Source of the DNA: Lanius collurio
Taxonomy: Eukaryota; Chordata; Aves; Passeriformes; Laniidae
Direction: 5' to 3'
Length of the DNA stretch: 64,000 bases
NCBI GenBank assembly: GCA_020086605.1
Contig: JACBWW010000007.1
Span: 18,296,483-18,360,482, forward strand
Shown here: piece after piece, positions 26,876-38,689 of the stretch
How the letters are laid out: each line of letters begins with the position of its first letter
Numbering within the stretch: the stretch's first letter is position 1
Notes under the pieces: model-generated
Databases searched by the model: none
The model's input: the letters and a program-made list of their open reading frames with translations, nothing else
Told to the model about the DNA's origin: nothing
Made by a program: the position numbers and the translations under genes

Positions 26876-27719
26876 CACATTTTAGAAAAACTCATGCATG
26901 GAAGCAAAAGACTTTGTTTTATAAAATTAGTCTTAATTACTTTGACTTCAGGTACATCCAGAGAAGGCAAGTTATTTGGGAAACTAATGTAAAAGAAATC
27001 AAAAGTGATGTAACTTTTTGCTGTTACTGAGCTTGTGCCCTTGAGCATTAGTGTTGTGATTTTTGGAGGACTCCATACAAAGAGAATTAAAAGCACTTGT
27101 AACATTGTGTTAAGGAAATGTTGATACATATATGCATTTAGAAAGGAAAGAAAAGATAAGTGGTAAAATCATAAAACAGGTCATAAGGATAAATTAGTGC
27201 ATTATTCAGAGACCCTGAAGTAAAGAGACAGAGAGAAACCAAGCAGCCTCATTGTCAGAAGAGCATTTACACCCTGGAGCCATCCATTCTGTCCTGTGTG
27301 GGAGAGGCACATGCACAGCTCTCCCCTCCACTGCTTATTGCTGCCCTGATTATCCCGCACAATTCCCAGGGCAGCAAAAGCCAACTGACCTCATGGAATA
27401 ACCAAGTCAAATGTCTGGCTTAGTTTACTAAATAAAAACATACACTTGTCATGCTCCAAAAGCTGATATTGAGGAATACAGAACTGCATGCATAAATTCC
27501 TCTTTGCTTATGCAGTTATGTAGGTTTTTGACTGAGTTTCTGGAGAGGCTGGGTTTTTTTTGAGGGGAATGGTTTTCTGTCACTGTTGGGTTCTGGTTTT
27601 TTTTTTCCTTTTTTACCTCCAGAGGCTTGATTACAAATTCAAATTCAGGCATCATAGTTGCAATCTGTATTTCATAATACCCCAACTTTGTGGGTAGCTT
27701 GGCTGGCCATTTTTCAAGT
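26876..27719. other. Unique stretch, no gene seen
   Basis: No exon or element recognised. Short T-runs occur near 27555 and 27598. Confidence 0.5.
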
Positions 27720-28080
27720 CCCTATTATCTTTATCTATTTAATGGCCCAGATGTCAGAACAATAGAACATGTTAAATATTGACACTGGGGAAGCATAAAT
27801 AAAATTAATATTGCTTCTGTTTATTTTTATTTACTAGTAAATGCTTGTTTTGGTGAAAGTTACCCTAAATACTCTGCACTGTTATGGAAGTTTTTTCTAA
27901 AATTAACTGCTATTCACAGGTTAAACCAAATTCAGATGTCACAGGAATTAACCATTTTACATTTTAACAGTTGGATTACTTTATTAATCCCATTAATTAT
28001 GGCTATTCTCATGTCAGCTGCATTGTGTGACAGATATTTGCTCAGCTGAACAGCGTGTATTGCTACTGTTTGCAGTGATC
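27720..28080. promoter_or_regulatory. Enhancer-like cluster of homeodomain, forkhead and E-box motifs
   Basis: Candidate non-coding regulatory block. It holds a perfect 14-bp palindrome ATTTACTAGTAAAT (27829-27842) that gives two opposed forkhead-like cores (TATTTAC and GTAAATG), a bicoid-class TAATCC (27985-27990), a homeodomain TAATTA (27994-27999) and two CAGCTG E-boxes (28015-28020 and 28043-28048) 28 bp apart. Such density resembles developmental conserved non-coding elements. All motifs are short and could occur by chance in AT-rich DNA; conservation has not been tested. Confidence 0.3.
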
Positions 28081-31000
28081 ATAGGATCACTACCTCCACC
28101 AGTCTGTTTTTATTTACAGATACTTCTATTATCACTTGGCTTTATCCCCACTGCTAACATCCCAGAAATCATGATACAGCATGTCTAACCACAGCAGCTG
28201 CTGCAGATCAAGGCACAGATCAGTAACTTTACAAGCAACCCAGAGTTCTTAGAGCATATTTCACTGAACAACTTATTTAGGGGGAAAACCTGCATTTTCA
28301 CCACCTCGTGTCACTATTTACTATCTGAAAATACATTTGAAACAAAAGCTCCTCCTTTGGAGGGTGCAATGGACAAAAAGTATAAATACTCTGAAGAGAG
28401 TTTAAGTTATTTCAAGGTTTTGAAACAGCTGGTACAATTAATTCTGGGTTTAAGACACATGGCAGGACACAAGGCTATTTTTTGCCCTGTAACATCCATG
28501 CTGTTTCTGTGGGACAAGCCATCCAGCGTTTTAGCATAATTTTCCTACAGAAGCATTTCACAAATGTTATTTAATGCTTTTAGAGCTCCAGAAGACAGAA
28601 AGCAAAAGTGGGCTGTGCACTGCTGTTTGCTTTCCCTTGATGATTTATTATAGTAACATGTTTACATACAATGACTATGTGACACCCTATTACAAAGGTG
28701 GCTGATGACATATTTTGTTTGAGATTTCTTTGGAAGGATATATAACATGAAAGTATCTCTTGGCTCATTATGGTTTATTTCACCTTATCGTAGGAAGATA
28801 TCTTTTCAGTGGTGTCATTGAACAGGAGACCTTTAGGGACATCTACAGCCAACCTTTTGAGATTAAAGTCTCCTTAACTACAGAATAAATCCAACTCAAC
28901 TCAGCAGGGCTAAATGAACATGTTAAACGGTTTTGTTTGCAGAACATGGGCACCTCCTCTCCAGAGATACTGTTGAAGGAGGGAACCTAACATGGAGAGA
29001 TGATAACATGCTTTGAAGACCATCATTGCTTCAAGTCTATTGCAATGATGGCATTTTCAGTTCAGGACTGTAAAGCAACATTTTAGTTTTAGCATCAGGC
29101 CTCCTTATGGACTTGACTTTGCTTTGTTAACCTGAAGAGAAATATAAGAAATCCAGGTCTGCTACACAGCCAATTTGTGCTGATTTAGCCACCCAGGAGG
29201 TAACCTCCCCCAGGAGGCTCAGGAGAATGTCCAGGGACTGACAGTGAGTCTCATGGTTTCCCTGCTGCCCCCTGAGAGTTGGCTCAGCTGAGCCCAAAAG
29301 ACTTCCAGCACTACAGAGAAGTGACCAAAAATCTTGTAACCCTCATCTACTGGAGCTCTACACCACAGGAAAAGCTTTGAACACTGAAACCCCAAGGTCT
29401 GCAGGTGCTTTTCACACCAGTTTCTCTTCTAAATAACTTCACTCAAAACAACCAGTCCTGTCAAACATTCTGGTTTCAAACAATAATACATTCTTTCCCC
29501 CACAGAAACGCTTTTTGACATGTTATTTCTTCAACACTCAGAAGAGAATATTAAGCTCAGCCCCCATCTGGTCTTGAGCATCTTCCCCATCTGGGATATC
29601 TTGAACAGGTTCCTGGTTGTGCAACAGAAAGGAGATAAAGAGTAGCTATCAAACTGGTTTCTAGCTCAATAACAGGATTTGGCACATTTTGCAAGGATTG
29701 CAAACCACAGACCACTGCTGTTTGACAGTGCATATTGCCTAATTTATTTATATCTTATTTCAAAAAGACAAGTAAACATGCACTGCACACCAGAGCACAG
29801 TGGAACTAAACACAACAGATGCAGGGGTGTAAAATAAATACTCCATTAAGGAGAAAAAACAAAAAAAAAAAGCCCATGTTACAATAATGTTCAAACAGCC
29901 TGCTCAAGCATTCAGACATCAGATAATACACACTGTAGGACTGTTTATACTGTCAGCAGAAGGTGCTGTCCAGAAATTCAGCAGCTACAGCTGAAGCTCC
30001 CTGGGTTTCCCCAAACACCTCTCCTGCCAGGACAGCCGGGTGCAGAAGGACATCACTCAGATGTCCTCCAGCACGGGTGGTGCTGTGTGGGCAGGCACCC
30101 CGATCCTTTGTACACAGTGAGCCCAGCACAGGCCCACTGTCAGCCAGAGGCAGCTGCAGAAGGGCAGCTCATGGTTGTGCTGCATCCAGGTGTGATGAAA
30201 AGTTACAGCTGAGGTCCCTAAAATGGAATTAAACACAGTCTTCTCACATGACAGAACACAATGTCTTTGAGCCCCAACTAACTTTTTCTTTTTCTATTTG
30301 CTTCTTTTCTATTTCTTTTTTCTGGAGTTAACTTTTTATGTAAAGGAAATCATGTTAAGAAAAAAGACAGTGCTTTTGAGGGGAAGGGAGGAGCAAGTTC
30401 AAGTGATATGCACTTTGGGATGCTGGTTTACATCAGCTGAACATTAGAACTGTAAGATATTCATCCCCTGCATTTTTTCCTGCTTTCAATGTGACTGAGA
30501 TGGTCATCATTCCAGCTGGAATTATTTAAGCAGAAGTCACATCCTAATGCATCGAGAACAAATCAATTTACCTAATTATATGTATTTGTCTCTGTTCCCA
30601 TCCAGTTTTGCATATTGAAAAAGATAAGTAACAAACAATCTATTTTTTCTCCCAATTACACTTTTAAATATTATCTCTTAATAAGAATTCATAGGGGAAA
30701 AAACATTATAGCCACTGAAAATGTTGAGCATAGTGCTGTTCTTTGCTATTACATTATTTAAAATAATATACTGCTTCTAATATGTATTCTACATCTCATT
30801 ACCTCAACTTGATTTTTCTGAAGAGAAAAAGTTGACACAAAAAGCACTGGAGCAAGAGCATCTGGAATTAAACACAGAAAACCCCTTCCTCTGTTAAAGT
30901 AAAATTTTCTAACACTAGCTCTGTGCCAAAGTTTAGATCACAAGAAAACAAAAATTAGGCAAGGCTCCTATCTAGAATTTCAGACTAACCCTGATAAGGA

Positions 31001-31350
31001 AAATTTGAAAAAGTTAAGACATGGTGATAAAAGCAGGATGAAGGGGTCAGGTGGGATGAAAAGCTAGCTGAGAAATAGGCACTAAAGAAGAAAAAGTCAT
31101 AAGTTGGAGCTTGAGGATACAGAATTTGATTAGGGAATAAGAAAAAAGCAATTACAGGGATTCAGGAGATGAACAACATTGATTTAACCACATGTCTGTG
31201 GGTCTTTAAGGTCCACGACCTCCTTCTTTCAGAAGAAAAGCAGAGAAAGCAAAAGAACATACTTAAAAAATGCATCTTCATGTTCAGGGAGCATTTTGAT
31301 CCTCAGTGGAGGATGGAGCAATTTAACAAAGGACCTGTGCTCAGAGGCTC
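28081..31350. other. Unique stretch, no gene seen
   Basis: No exon or mobile element recognised. A moderately GC-rich patch at 29960-30230 carries an 89-codon open frame without recognisable motifs. Nothing else stands out. Confidence 0.5.
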
Positions 31351-31760
31351 CTGAGGGACAAAGTGCCTTGGGGACAAGACCTTCCGAGCTCTCTGCTCTC
31401 ACCTTCCGTCGCTGTGTCACACTCTCTAGAGCGTAGTCCCTGGCGGAGCACAGAGTGGTCAGGGTCATGGTAAGCAAAATTATTACTATTTTACTCAAAA
31501 TCTGCCATTTTTGGACTCGTGTCCTCAGCAAAACCTACAGGTGTGGATTTGCACAAGCGAAACTCACTGGAGCCAGCGGCCCACAGCTCCCCATCCCCAT
31601 CCCACCGACACCAGGTCCCAGCCGGGGCCAGGGGGCTTCCAGATTTCCCGGAACTCCCTTGTGCGCCTCCCGTTCTGCGAGGGGCGGCAGCGCTGGAGCA
31701 GCCCCGAGCCTGCCCCGCGCCGCCCAGCCCGGCTGCCGGCCCCGCGGCTCGCTCCACACC

Positions 31761-31812
31761 CCGCACCCCGGCGCTCCGCACCCCGGCGCTCCGCATCCCG
31801 CATCCCGGCGCC
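31761..31812. repeat. 15-bp GC-rich tandem repeat
   Basis: CCGCACCCCGGCGCT occurs twice perfectly (31761-31775 and 31776-31790), followed by a third diverged unit beginning CCGCATCCCG. Nested in the CpG island. Confidence 0.85.
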
Positions 31813-31848
31813 CGGCTGCTTCTCCAGGGCTTTTCCAGAGGGGTGCTG

Positions 31849-31862
31849 GCGACATCTGGTGG
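31849..31862 (-). promoter_or_regulatory. CTCF-like motif, minus orientation
   Basis: The minus strand reads CCACCAGATGTCGC, matching the CTCF core at 13 of 14 positions. It lies inside the CpG island, the setting in which CTCF sites are often bound. Orientation is opposite to the plus-oriented match at 13588. Occupancy is inferred. Confidence 0.5.
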
Positions 31863-31931
31863 CGGCGGGAGGGACGGCCGGGCCGGCAGGAGCGGCCGTG
31901 GGATGGCCGGGGAGACGCGGAGACGGGGCAG

Positions 31932-32465
31932 GAGGTGGTGCCTTAGCCCCACCCAGCCGCCCGCTCACCCGCCCTGAATCGACGGGGAGAAAGTAAACCT
32001 CGTGGGCTGAGATAGGAGCACTGAATAATTGAGACAGAGTCAGATATTTTAAAAACGAAAGTATTAATTGTAATGGAAAGGAGAGAGAGGAATAATACTC
32101 AGGACAGACAAGTACAATACATGCACAGTACAATTGCTCGCCACCCACTGAGAGATGTCCGGCCTATCCCTGAGCAGCAATCAGCGGCTCTCAACCTGCT
32201 CCCCGCTCCATTTAACACTGAGCATGAAATTGCCTAGTATGGAACATCCCTTTGGTCAGTTCAGGTCACCTCCCTGGCCACACCCTCACAGCTTCTTGTG
32301 CACCTGGTTCTTGGCAAAGCTTGAGACACCAACTTAAGGCAAGCACTTTTCAGCAACAACCGAAACATCAGCATGTTATCAACATTACCCTCATACTGAA
32401 ACCAAAACACAGCACTGTACCAGCTCCTGAGAAAAAAAATACAGTATGCCAGCCAAAAGCATGGC
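31932..32465 (-). mobile_element. ERVL-type LTR (antisense)
   Basis: A roughly 530-bp avian ERVL-type long terminal repeat on the minus strand. Recognised landmarks on the plus strand are CCTCGTGGGCTGAGATAGG, CAATTGCTCGCCACCCACTG, AACATCCCTTTGGTCAGTTC, GCAACAACCGAAACATCAGC, CATGTTATCAACATTACCCT and AAAACACAGCACTGTACCAG, in the order expected of the reverse complement of this common songbird LTR. The outer ends are approximate; I could not find a clean 5-bp target duplication, and the 3' LTR end blends into the CpG island at about 31905-31935. No internal viral genes are recognised, so it is a solo LTR or has lost its body. Its promoter would direct transcription leftwards into the island. Confidence 0.85.
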
Positions 32466-32575
32466 AGATGATGTGATGAAAAAATATCCTTTGCCTAAAT
32501 AGTACTAGGTGACTCCAAGAAAATTCAGCATCATAGGGAACTCTAAAGGTCAGATAACAAGAACAGTCTTATTAT

Positions 32576-32633
32576 CAGGGTGATTGGAACTAGACGACCT
32601 TTAAGGTCATTCCACCCCAAACCATTCTATGAC
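32576..32633 (+). mobile_element. CR1 LINE, terminal 3' remnant
   Basis: Only the last 60 bases of a CR1 remain: GATTGGAACTAGACGACC, TTTAAGGTCATTCCACCCC, AAACCATTCTATGACC. Confidence 0.88.
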
Positions 32634-33087
32634 CTCTTTGCAATATTTGTGCTGTTCTTGTCATGCAGCCACATGAAATATGAAATCTGAACCCAGGTGT
32701 GAGCTCCAAACTCTCTAACAGGTTGTGTCTCATCATGTCAAGATACAGAACATCTTTCAATGTAGAAAGAACATATCTAAAAAAATATTCATGATTTTCC
32801 TGGAAATGTAAATCACATACAAATTAGGTGTTAAAGCATGTTTCAAACATAACAAGCTTATAAGACTTTAAGACTTTCATGGAAACATCATTCAGCTTCC
32901 AAAACTAAGTGAAAGAATAAACAATCTGTAGGTGTCCTGAAGGAACAGCTATTAGTCAATTTCCCTGTTGGAGTTTTCAGCATACGTTTTTACAATTTAA
33001 ATGCCATGTCTGATTGATCTTCATGCTGCAAAGGAAACCCCAGCACAAAATTCCTGAGTTTTACCATTTTAACCAATGAAATTCATA
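32634..33087. other. Unique stretch, no gene seen
   Basis: AT-rich host sequence between the CR1 tail and the next LTR, with no recognisable feature. Confidence 0.5.
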
Positions 33088-33388
33088 GGATTCTGTTGTA
33101 GTGCGGGGAATCCTTACAACAATACATAAGATAGCGATGGACTTGAAAGGAAAGATGAAGTGATATTTTTGAAGATGTTCAGGGATGATTTATTCCTCCA
33201 GCCGCATGGCTGGAGTTCCCGGGCAGACTCCAGTCATGGGACCCTCTCTCCTTTCTCGGGCCCCAGGCACTCCCACCAACCGATCGGGAACAGGTATGGG
33301 GCACAGGTGACATGGGGACAGGGACAGACCTGTACCCTGCAGGGTCCTCCCCCGGGCATTTCAGGGGAGAGGCACCTCCACAGGATTC
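33088..33388 (-). mobile_element. Solo LTR, ERVK-type, with perfect 6-bp target duplication
   Basis: A 289-bp solo LTR (33094-33382), antisense. On the plus strand it begins TGTTGTAGTG and ends CACCTCCACA, giving TG...CA termini, and is flanked by identical GGATTC hexamers at 33088-33093 and 33383-33388. Read on the minus strand, the U3 is GC-rich, an 8-bp inverted repeat (CTCCAGCC/GGCTGGAG, 33196-33215) lies just before the AATAAA signal (TTTATT at 33189-33194 on the plus strand), and an AT-rich R/U5 ends CACTACAACA. It is a different family from the LTRs at 22.9 and 25.9 kb. An open frame spanning it (33160-33495) is not a gene. Confidence 0.88.
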
Positions 33389-33404
33389 TTGTTCCATGTT
33401 CTAG

Positions 33405-33583
33405 GTTACACCTAGTTGGCACGGAGAAGTTGTGGGTGCCCCAAACCTGGAAGTGTTCAAAGCCAGGTTGGCTAAGACTGACCAGCCTGGTCTAGTGAAA
33501 GGTGTTCCTGTCCATGGCAGGGGGGTTGGAACAAAATGATCTTTAAGGTCCTTTCAATCCAAGCCATTTTATGATTCTATGAT
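33405..33583 (+). mobile_element. CR1 LINE, 3' end
   Basis: GAGAAGTTGTGGGTGCCCC, CTGGAAGTGTTCAAAGCCAG, CTGGTCTAGTGAAAGGTGTT, CCATGGCAGGGGGGTTGGAA, GATCTTTAAGGTCC and the terminal TTTTATGATTCTATGAT are the standard CR1 3' end. It begins about 17 bases after the target duplication of the preceding LTR. Confidence 0.95.
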
Positions 33584-36500
33584 ATCAGTATATTGACTGG
33601 TACGGAATCATAAATACTTTCTCCCCAAAACTGATAGCCATTGGAGGCCAGTAAGAACACCTGTGCACACATTTTTCAAACATGAACTACGTTTGGTGAA
33701 TCCTTCCTTGTCTGGATTCATAACATGGGCCAACTGACCTTCCAAGGCTATGTTGAGGAAAATGGAAATTTTAGGCACACAAGTTTCTCAGTTCTGCCTC
33801 CTGTTAGAAGTACTGCCAGAATCCCCACACAGCAACAGTTAGGAGCCTTTCTACCTTAGAGACCTTAGAGGAACTTTCAGAAGAGCTGTAGTTACTCAAT
33901 AATCAGCCATATCCACGCAATTCTTAGATGTGAACATCATAAATATTCAACTAGACCTCTAGCCATCTGGATGCTATAACTGAACCTCATCCCTAAGACA
34001 GCTGAATATCAGAGGCATTTTGAGGTTACCCTTCCGGGAACATTCAGCTCCTCCACTTGAAACTGGAACCATCACACACAAATACAGAGAAGAGAAAGTA
34101 TAATTATTATATAAGTGGTGTTTGAATTTGGCTTGAGAAATGCCTTGAGGAATGGACTATAAGCATGGTTAAGAACAAGGACAAATTCTTTGCCTGAATG
34201 GTGTAAAGGTCTTCAAAGCTGGAAAAATAAAAAAGTTTGCTTCTCTGAACTGTAGGAGAGGGGGTTCTTGTTCAGGGCAGTTCAGGACTTACTTGACATA
34301 GGTATCCCCAGAGAAATCTTTTGTTCAAGTTTCCTACATATATCAATGTACCAATGTGTATTGCTTTCCAGGAATCACAGACATTACAAAGAGAGAGAAG
34401 TACAGTTGGAAACTTGGGAATGACAGAGTTGATGTGTTTCCACTTTTCAAAGAAGGCAACAATGAGTCAGCCTTAGATAATCACTGAAGCCTTGACTCCA
34501 GAGTGCTGTGAATAATCCACAGTTAGAAATCAAGGAGTATGGAATGCTTTTCTCTATAGTGGTAGGTGCGTTGCTAAGAGTGGGGGCGAAGGAGAGAACA
34601 TGACAAGGACTCTCTTGCATCTCAGTGAGTCTTGACTGTTGGAGTGGCCTATTGACACTGCTGGCAGCTGATACAGATTGAAGTACTTTGTGAGCCACTC
34701 GGTCTTGCCTGATGGAGACTTCAGCTCTACTCAGGGCTGGTAAGGCAGCAGCAAGAGTGTGATGTCTAATTTTGGTCATAGCTCTTCAAGAAAGACGGGA
34801 GGCAAATGGAGAGAGTCCAGAGAGGCAGAAAGAATGAAGAGAAATTCAGAAAACATAACCTGATAACAAATTTCTCTAGAAAAGAGAAAACAGAAAAGAC
34901 AGTCCATGAACTGTCTTCAAAAATGCAAGCAGTCACTGCAATAGAGAATATACCCTTTGGGGTAGGAAAAGCAGTAACAGATTTAAACTGAATCAAGGGT
35001 ACACTACATTTTCCTCGGGGCACAGAGCAGTTAAACCTTCTGGTTTTAGTTGGATATGAATCATTGCACTGCTTAAATATAATCTCAATATTTTATTCTT
35101 AACTATTCTCTACAGTCAAAATACTGCTAACAAGATCAATGTTTACCAGTACCTTATTTTCTGTATACCTCAGTTTACAGCATTAGCATTCCTATCTACT
35201 TCATACAGTTGTTTTGAGACCTACTCAAACACCTGCTAAGCTATTTGAAAAGTGGGAATAGCATAATTTTATCAATACATAGTGATATTGTGTATATTTA
35301 TTAATAGCATATCTCAATGATGTTTAATAGTGCTTTCTATCTATTATTAACAGAACTAATAAAAAATGAGAAAAATGAGGTCCCAAACTGTGACTCTGCT
35401 TTCATCAGAAATTTTTCAGTCTGGCATCTTTAAGTAATCTATAATTACACAAAGCTGTCAAAAAGGTTGTTGGGATTGTATTCTAATAACTGAGAAAAGA
35501 GGGTCAGCAGAGTCATGCAGGCATCTCAACAGACCAATATCAATAACTGACTTTTCCAAAAGAGAAATGCAGTCAATAAAACATAAAAGAAAAGCTTTTT
35601 AAAAATTTATAAGCTTTTCCAAATACAGAAACTCCATATTATGACAGCAACTGGACACTCCAGAACGCGCATTACCAAAGCATGAAAACACTGCTGAGAT
35701 GACTGAAGTCACTCTGCCTTTAGTCTTGTTTCCCCCAGCACATCCAAGACACACATTAATGGCTTAATGTGTTATTGCCTAATTAAATGATTGAATGCCT
35801 GGAATATAAAGACAATCTGTTAAGTGGTAGGTTCTGGCATGCCTAGCCCTGAAAACACATTAAAAGCACTTGCTATCTGAAAAATAAAGAGATGAGGGCA
35901 CAAACATTTGGCTCTACACTACACAAAATGAATCCAATAAAAAGTGTCAAAATTTAATGACAGTGACAATGAGTGCAAAAAATCATGAACTTGCTTTCAA
36001 TCTGTCAGAAGGGAATGAGGAAACATAAAAGGAAAGAGCCTGGATTCATATGCAAACCAGGTGGCAAATGCCTACTAAATCTCTTGCATGCAGTATCTGT
36101 GATGTCTTGTAGAAATGCATGCCAACACAGAGGTAAAACCTAACCTTTGCAGCATGCATTTCAAGGTCCATATTTCCACTAATAAAATCATCGCTATTTG
36201 TGGTTTGACTACACCTGCTACACAAAACATCAAAAATACCCTATAGCTATACCTTAGAGAAATTGTTTTGCACTTTAAGAGTGGATTAGCATCATCTAGA
36301 GATTGCTAAGGCTAAGACAACAGCATTCACTCCCCTTTTAATTCCAGAAAACCCAAACTCACCACAAAAGATTACTGACTAAGAGGTATGGTTTGGCCTT
36401 AGACCGGGTTTAATCACAAAGAAAACGGGCTAAATTCCCCAGTTCATTATCTGGTTCTCCTAAATTCCATAATTCTTGTATTTCCATGGCAAAAATGGAA

Positions 36501-37362
36501 ATGGGATTGCTTAAAGCAGAGTACAGTCCTTACTCTTGTCAACTGTACAGAACACCGCTCAATTGCTGTCTTTGCCCCATTGGAAACTTCGAAAAACTAC
36601 ATGCAGTGCTAAAAAAGAAACCAGAGGAATCCTTGAACATGATCCACCTAAAGTCACAGAAGCAGAAACCCAGTAAGCAGCAAATATTTTTCTTTGAATC
36701 AAAGCTGAAAAGAGACAGTGCCCAAGGTTACAGTGCATGTGTTTAGGTCATACACTTAAAGCATATGCAGACTTTAAAATAAAGTTTTTCTGAAGACAAG
36801 GGCTTGGGAACGACACTGACTTTAGGCAGGAAATGCTGTAACAACCACCTGAGGTCCCTGGTCTCCATACAGCTGGCCACGTACAGTTATGGATGTCCCA
36901 GCAGCCACAAGGCTGAACAGCAGGATGCCAGGCAGCAGCACTGCAAAGAAAAGTGCATTTCTGACAGAATGAAGCTGAGTTTCACAGCCAAAAATTGCCT
37001 CCCAGTCTACTCTGCTTCTAAAGACAAGACCACAAGGCATTTCTGCCTACCTGGACCTCCCAGTTTGGCTGTCAGGAACAGGATGTCTCAGTTCAGTTGC
37101 TCCCTCAGGCAGGGGGACCTCAGTGTGTCACACCTCAAGAGAAGCTCCTGGCTGGAGATAGGACTGGAACAGGAGACTCTTCTCGCTATCTAAATCCACT
37201 TCACTGACAAAGCTAACATATCAGTTGCTTGCCTTCTTGTTTTATTTTGTAGGGTAATGTTTCACAGAAGATGGGTTGTTACTCAATAAGCAGAGGAGCA
37301 TTACAAATTTCTAAGCCCTAAATGCAGTCACTGCCACACAGGCACCCTCGTCCCAGCACCCC
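33584..37362. other. Unique stretch, no gene seen
   Basis: No exon or element recognised in 3.8 kb. A 129-codon open frame at 36804-37193 partly overlaps a 72-codon frame on the other strand; neither has a motif I recognise, and I do not call it coding. Confidence 0.5.
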
Positions 37363-37515
37363 ATAAAATCCTAGAAAGGCTTGGGTTGGAAGGGATCTTA
37401 GAAGTCATTGAGTTCCAAACCCCCTACCTTCCACTAGGACAGGTTACTCAAAGCCTCATCCAAATTGTCCTTGAACACCTCCAGGGATGGGTCATCCACA
37501 ACAGTATCTCAAACA
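37363..37515 (-). mobile_element. CR1 LINE, 3' fragment (antisense)
   Basis: On the plus strand: CTTGGGTTGGAAGGGATCTT, GAGTTCCAAACCCCCTACC, TTCCACTAGGACAGGTTAC, CTTGAACACCTCCAGGGATG and CATCCACAACAG, the complement of the CR1 3' end. Homology fades after about 37515. Confidence 0.93.
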
Positions 37516-38689
37516 TCAGATTTTGAGTGTTTGATATGAAGAAACACTTACATTAAAGACTCTGTAACTGTAGATTTTTCTTTAAAGCTCTGGGTTTAAC
37601 ATATAAAAGCTACTTTCTAACAGTTTCAGTTATGACTGCTATGAACTATGGCCCAAAGTTTCACTCAGAGTAGTGAGGGCCAGTCCAGTATTATGTCCAG
37701 TATTATACTCCTGAAAGGCATGTTATCATCTGAACATGACAGGAATGCCCTGACATGACTCATCTTCACTGATTATGATCATCAGAGAAAGCTGCTAAAT
37801 TTGGCAAGTGTGAGTCATTTTGGAGGCTATATATATGTAAAGAATTGATTGTCAGTCTTTGTATTCTCCTTGAGTTTAAAGTATTGAAACAATGGTCTGC
37901 TCTCTCAATGAGCTGCTGAGTTTACAGGGAAGCTCTTACCTGAGAAGGTCACATTTTCATGATGGAAAATAAGAATGAGAGAAATTTAAAGGAAGTAGAT
38001 GGGTTTTTTCCATTTCTCTGATCCCTTTCTTTAAAATCAGATATCTCCAAAGCATTCATGATAGATTTTTGTTCTGTCTGTTTTCAAAACCTTATACTGC
38101 ATTACCTTCTCCCATAACAGTCACATGTGCTAGTATGCGCTTATATTTACTACAAGAAAATATTGTAGTTTGTCTAACTTGAAGTTGGATGCAGTTTAAA
38201 TTCACAATTTTTTATCCTTCAAGTACAGCATGTAGAAAACAGTTTCTCCTGGTTTTGCAACTTTTTCATCTATTTAAAGACCAGTTCCCCTTTCATTTTT
38301 TGTAGATTAAATAATTCCAAATTCTTCAATGTTTACTCAAAGAAGTTTATTCTGTCATTACTAGGGTCATGGTTTTTCAATGAACTTCTTAAGTTGTGAT
38401 GCCTCCCTAGCACTTTATCAAGCATTTCAGCAGAGCCTTCCTCACATCAAGCAGAGCCAATGACTACTTCACAGTACGCAAATAATTCCCATCACTTTCT
38501 CTTTCCACTAGACCTCTATGCTGTGGTTCAGCAGAATCAGTATTATCTTCTAGTCCTTTTTTAACCTGTTTCCCATCCTTACTTAGCCTCTTGTTTCCAA
38601 ATGTGGGGTTTTATCACTTTCTACCCCTGCCTTCCTCTGGTATCCCGTATTGCGTGACATCAAATTTCATCTTGTTCGTGGTTTCCTTT
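37516..38689. other. Mostly unique; may include more of an old LINE at its right edge
   Basis: No gene seen. The segment 38290-38640 is T/C-rich and could be a further decayed part of the antisense LINE recognised at 38690-38856, but I cannot align it with confidence. Confidence 0.35.

Larger units (their letters stand above)
31355..31930. promoter_or_regulatory. CpG-rich island, candidate promoter / first exon
   Basis: The only strongly GC- and CpG-rich block in the window, densest at 31640-31930. It contains a GC box (GGGGCGG at 31681-31687), a CTCF-like site at 31849-31862 and a 15-bp tandem repeat. Open frames of 150-194 codons exist on both strands, but they are low-complexity (Pro/Arg/Ala/Gly) as expected of any GC-rich DNA, so I do not call a protein. 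On the minus strand GGCTCCA is followed by GTGAGTTT (GT at 31567-31566), a good splice-donor match, which would make 31568-31930 a plausible non-coding first exon. An LTR of the same orientation abuts it. Alternatives: an unrelated CpG island, or GC-rich leader sequence of the adjoining retroviral element. Confidence 0.5.

Noticed and set aside
31491..32148. Open frames of 106-194 codons on both strands in the GC-rich block
   Set aside because: Several overlapping frames are open at once because stop codons are rare in GC-rich DNA. The products are low-complexity and one frame runs into the LTR.
36804..37193. 129-codon open frame with scattered cysteines
   Set aside because: No recognisable domain, partly overlapped by a 72-codon antisense frame, and no promoter or splice evidence.
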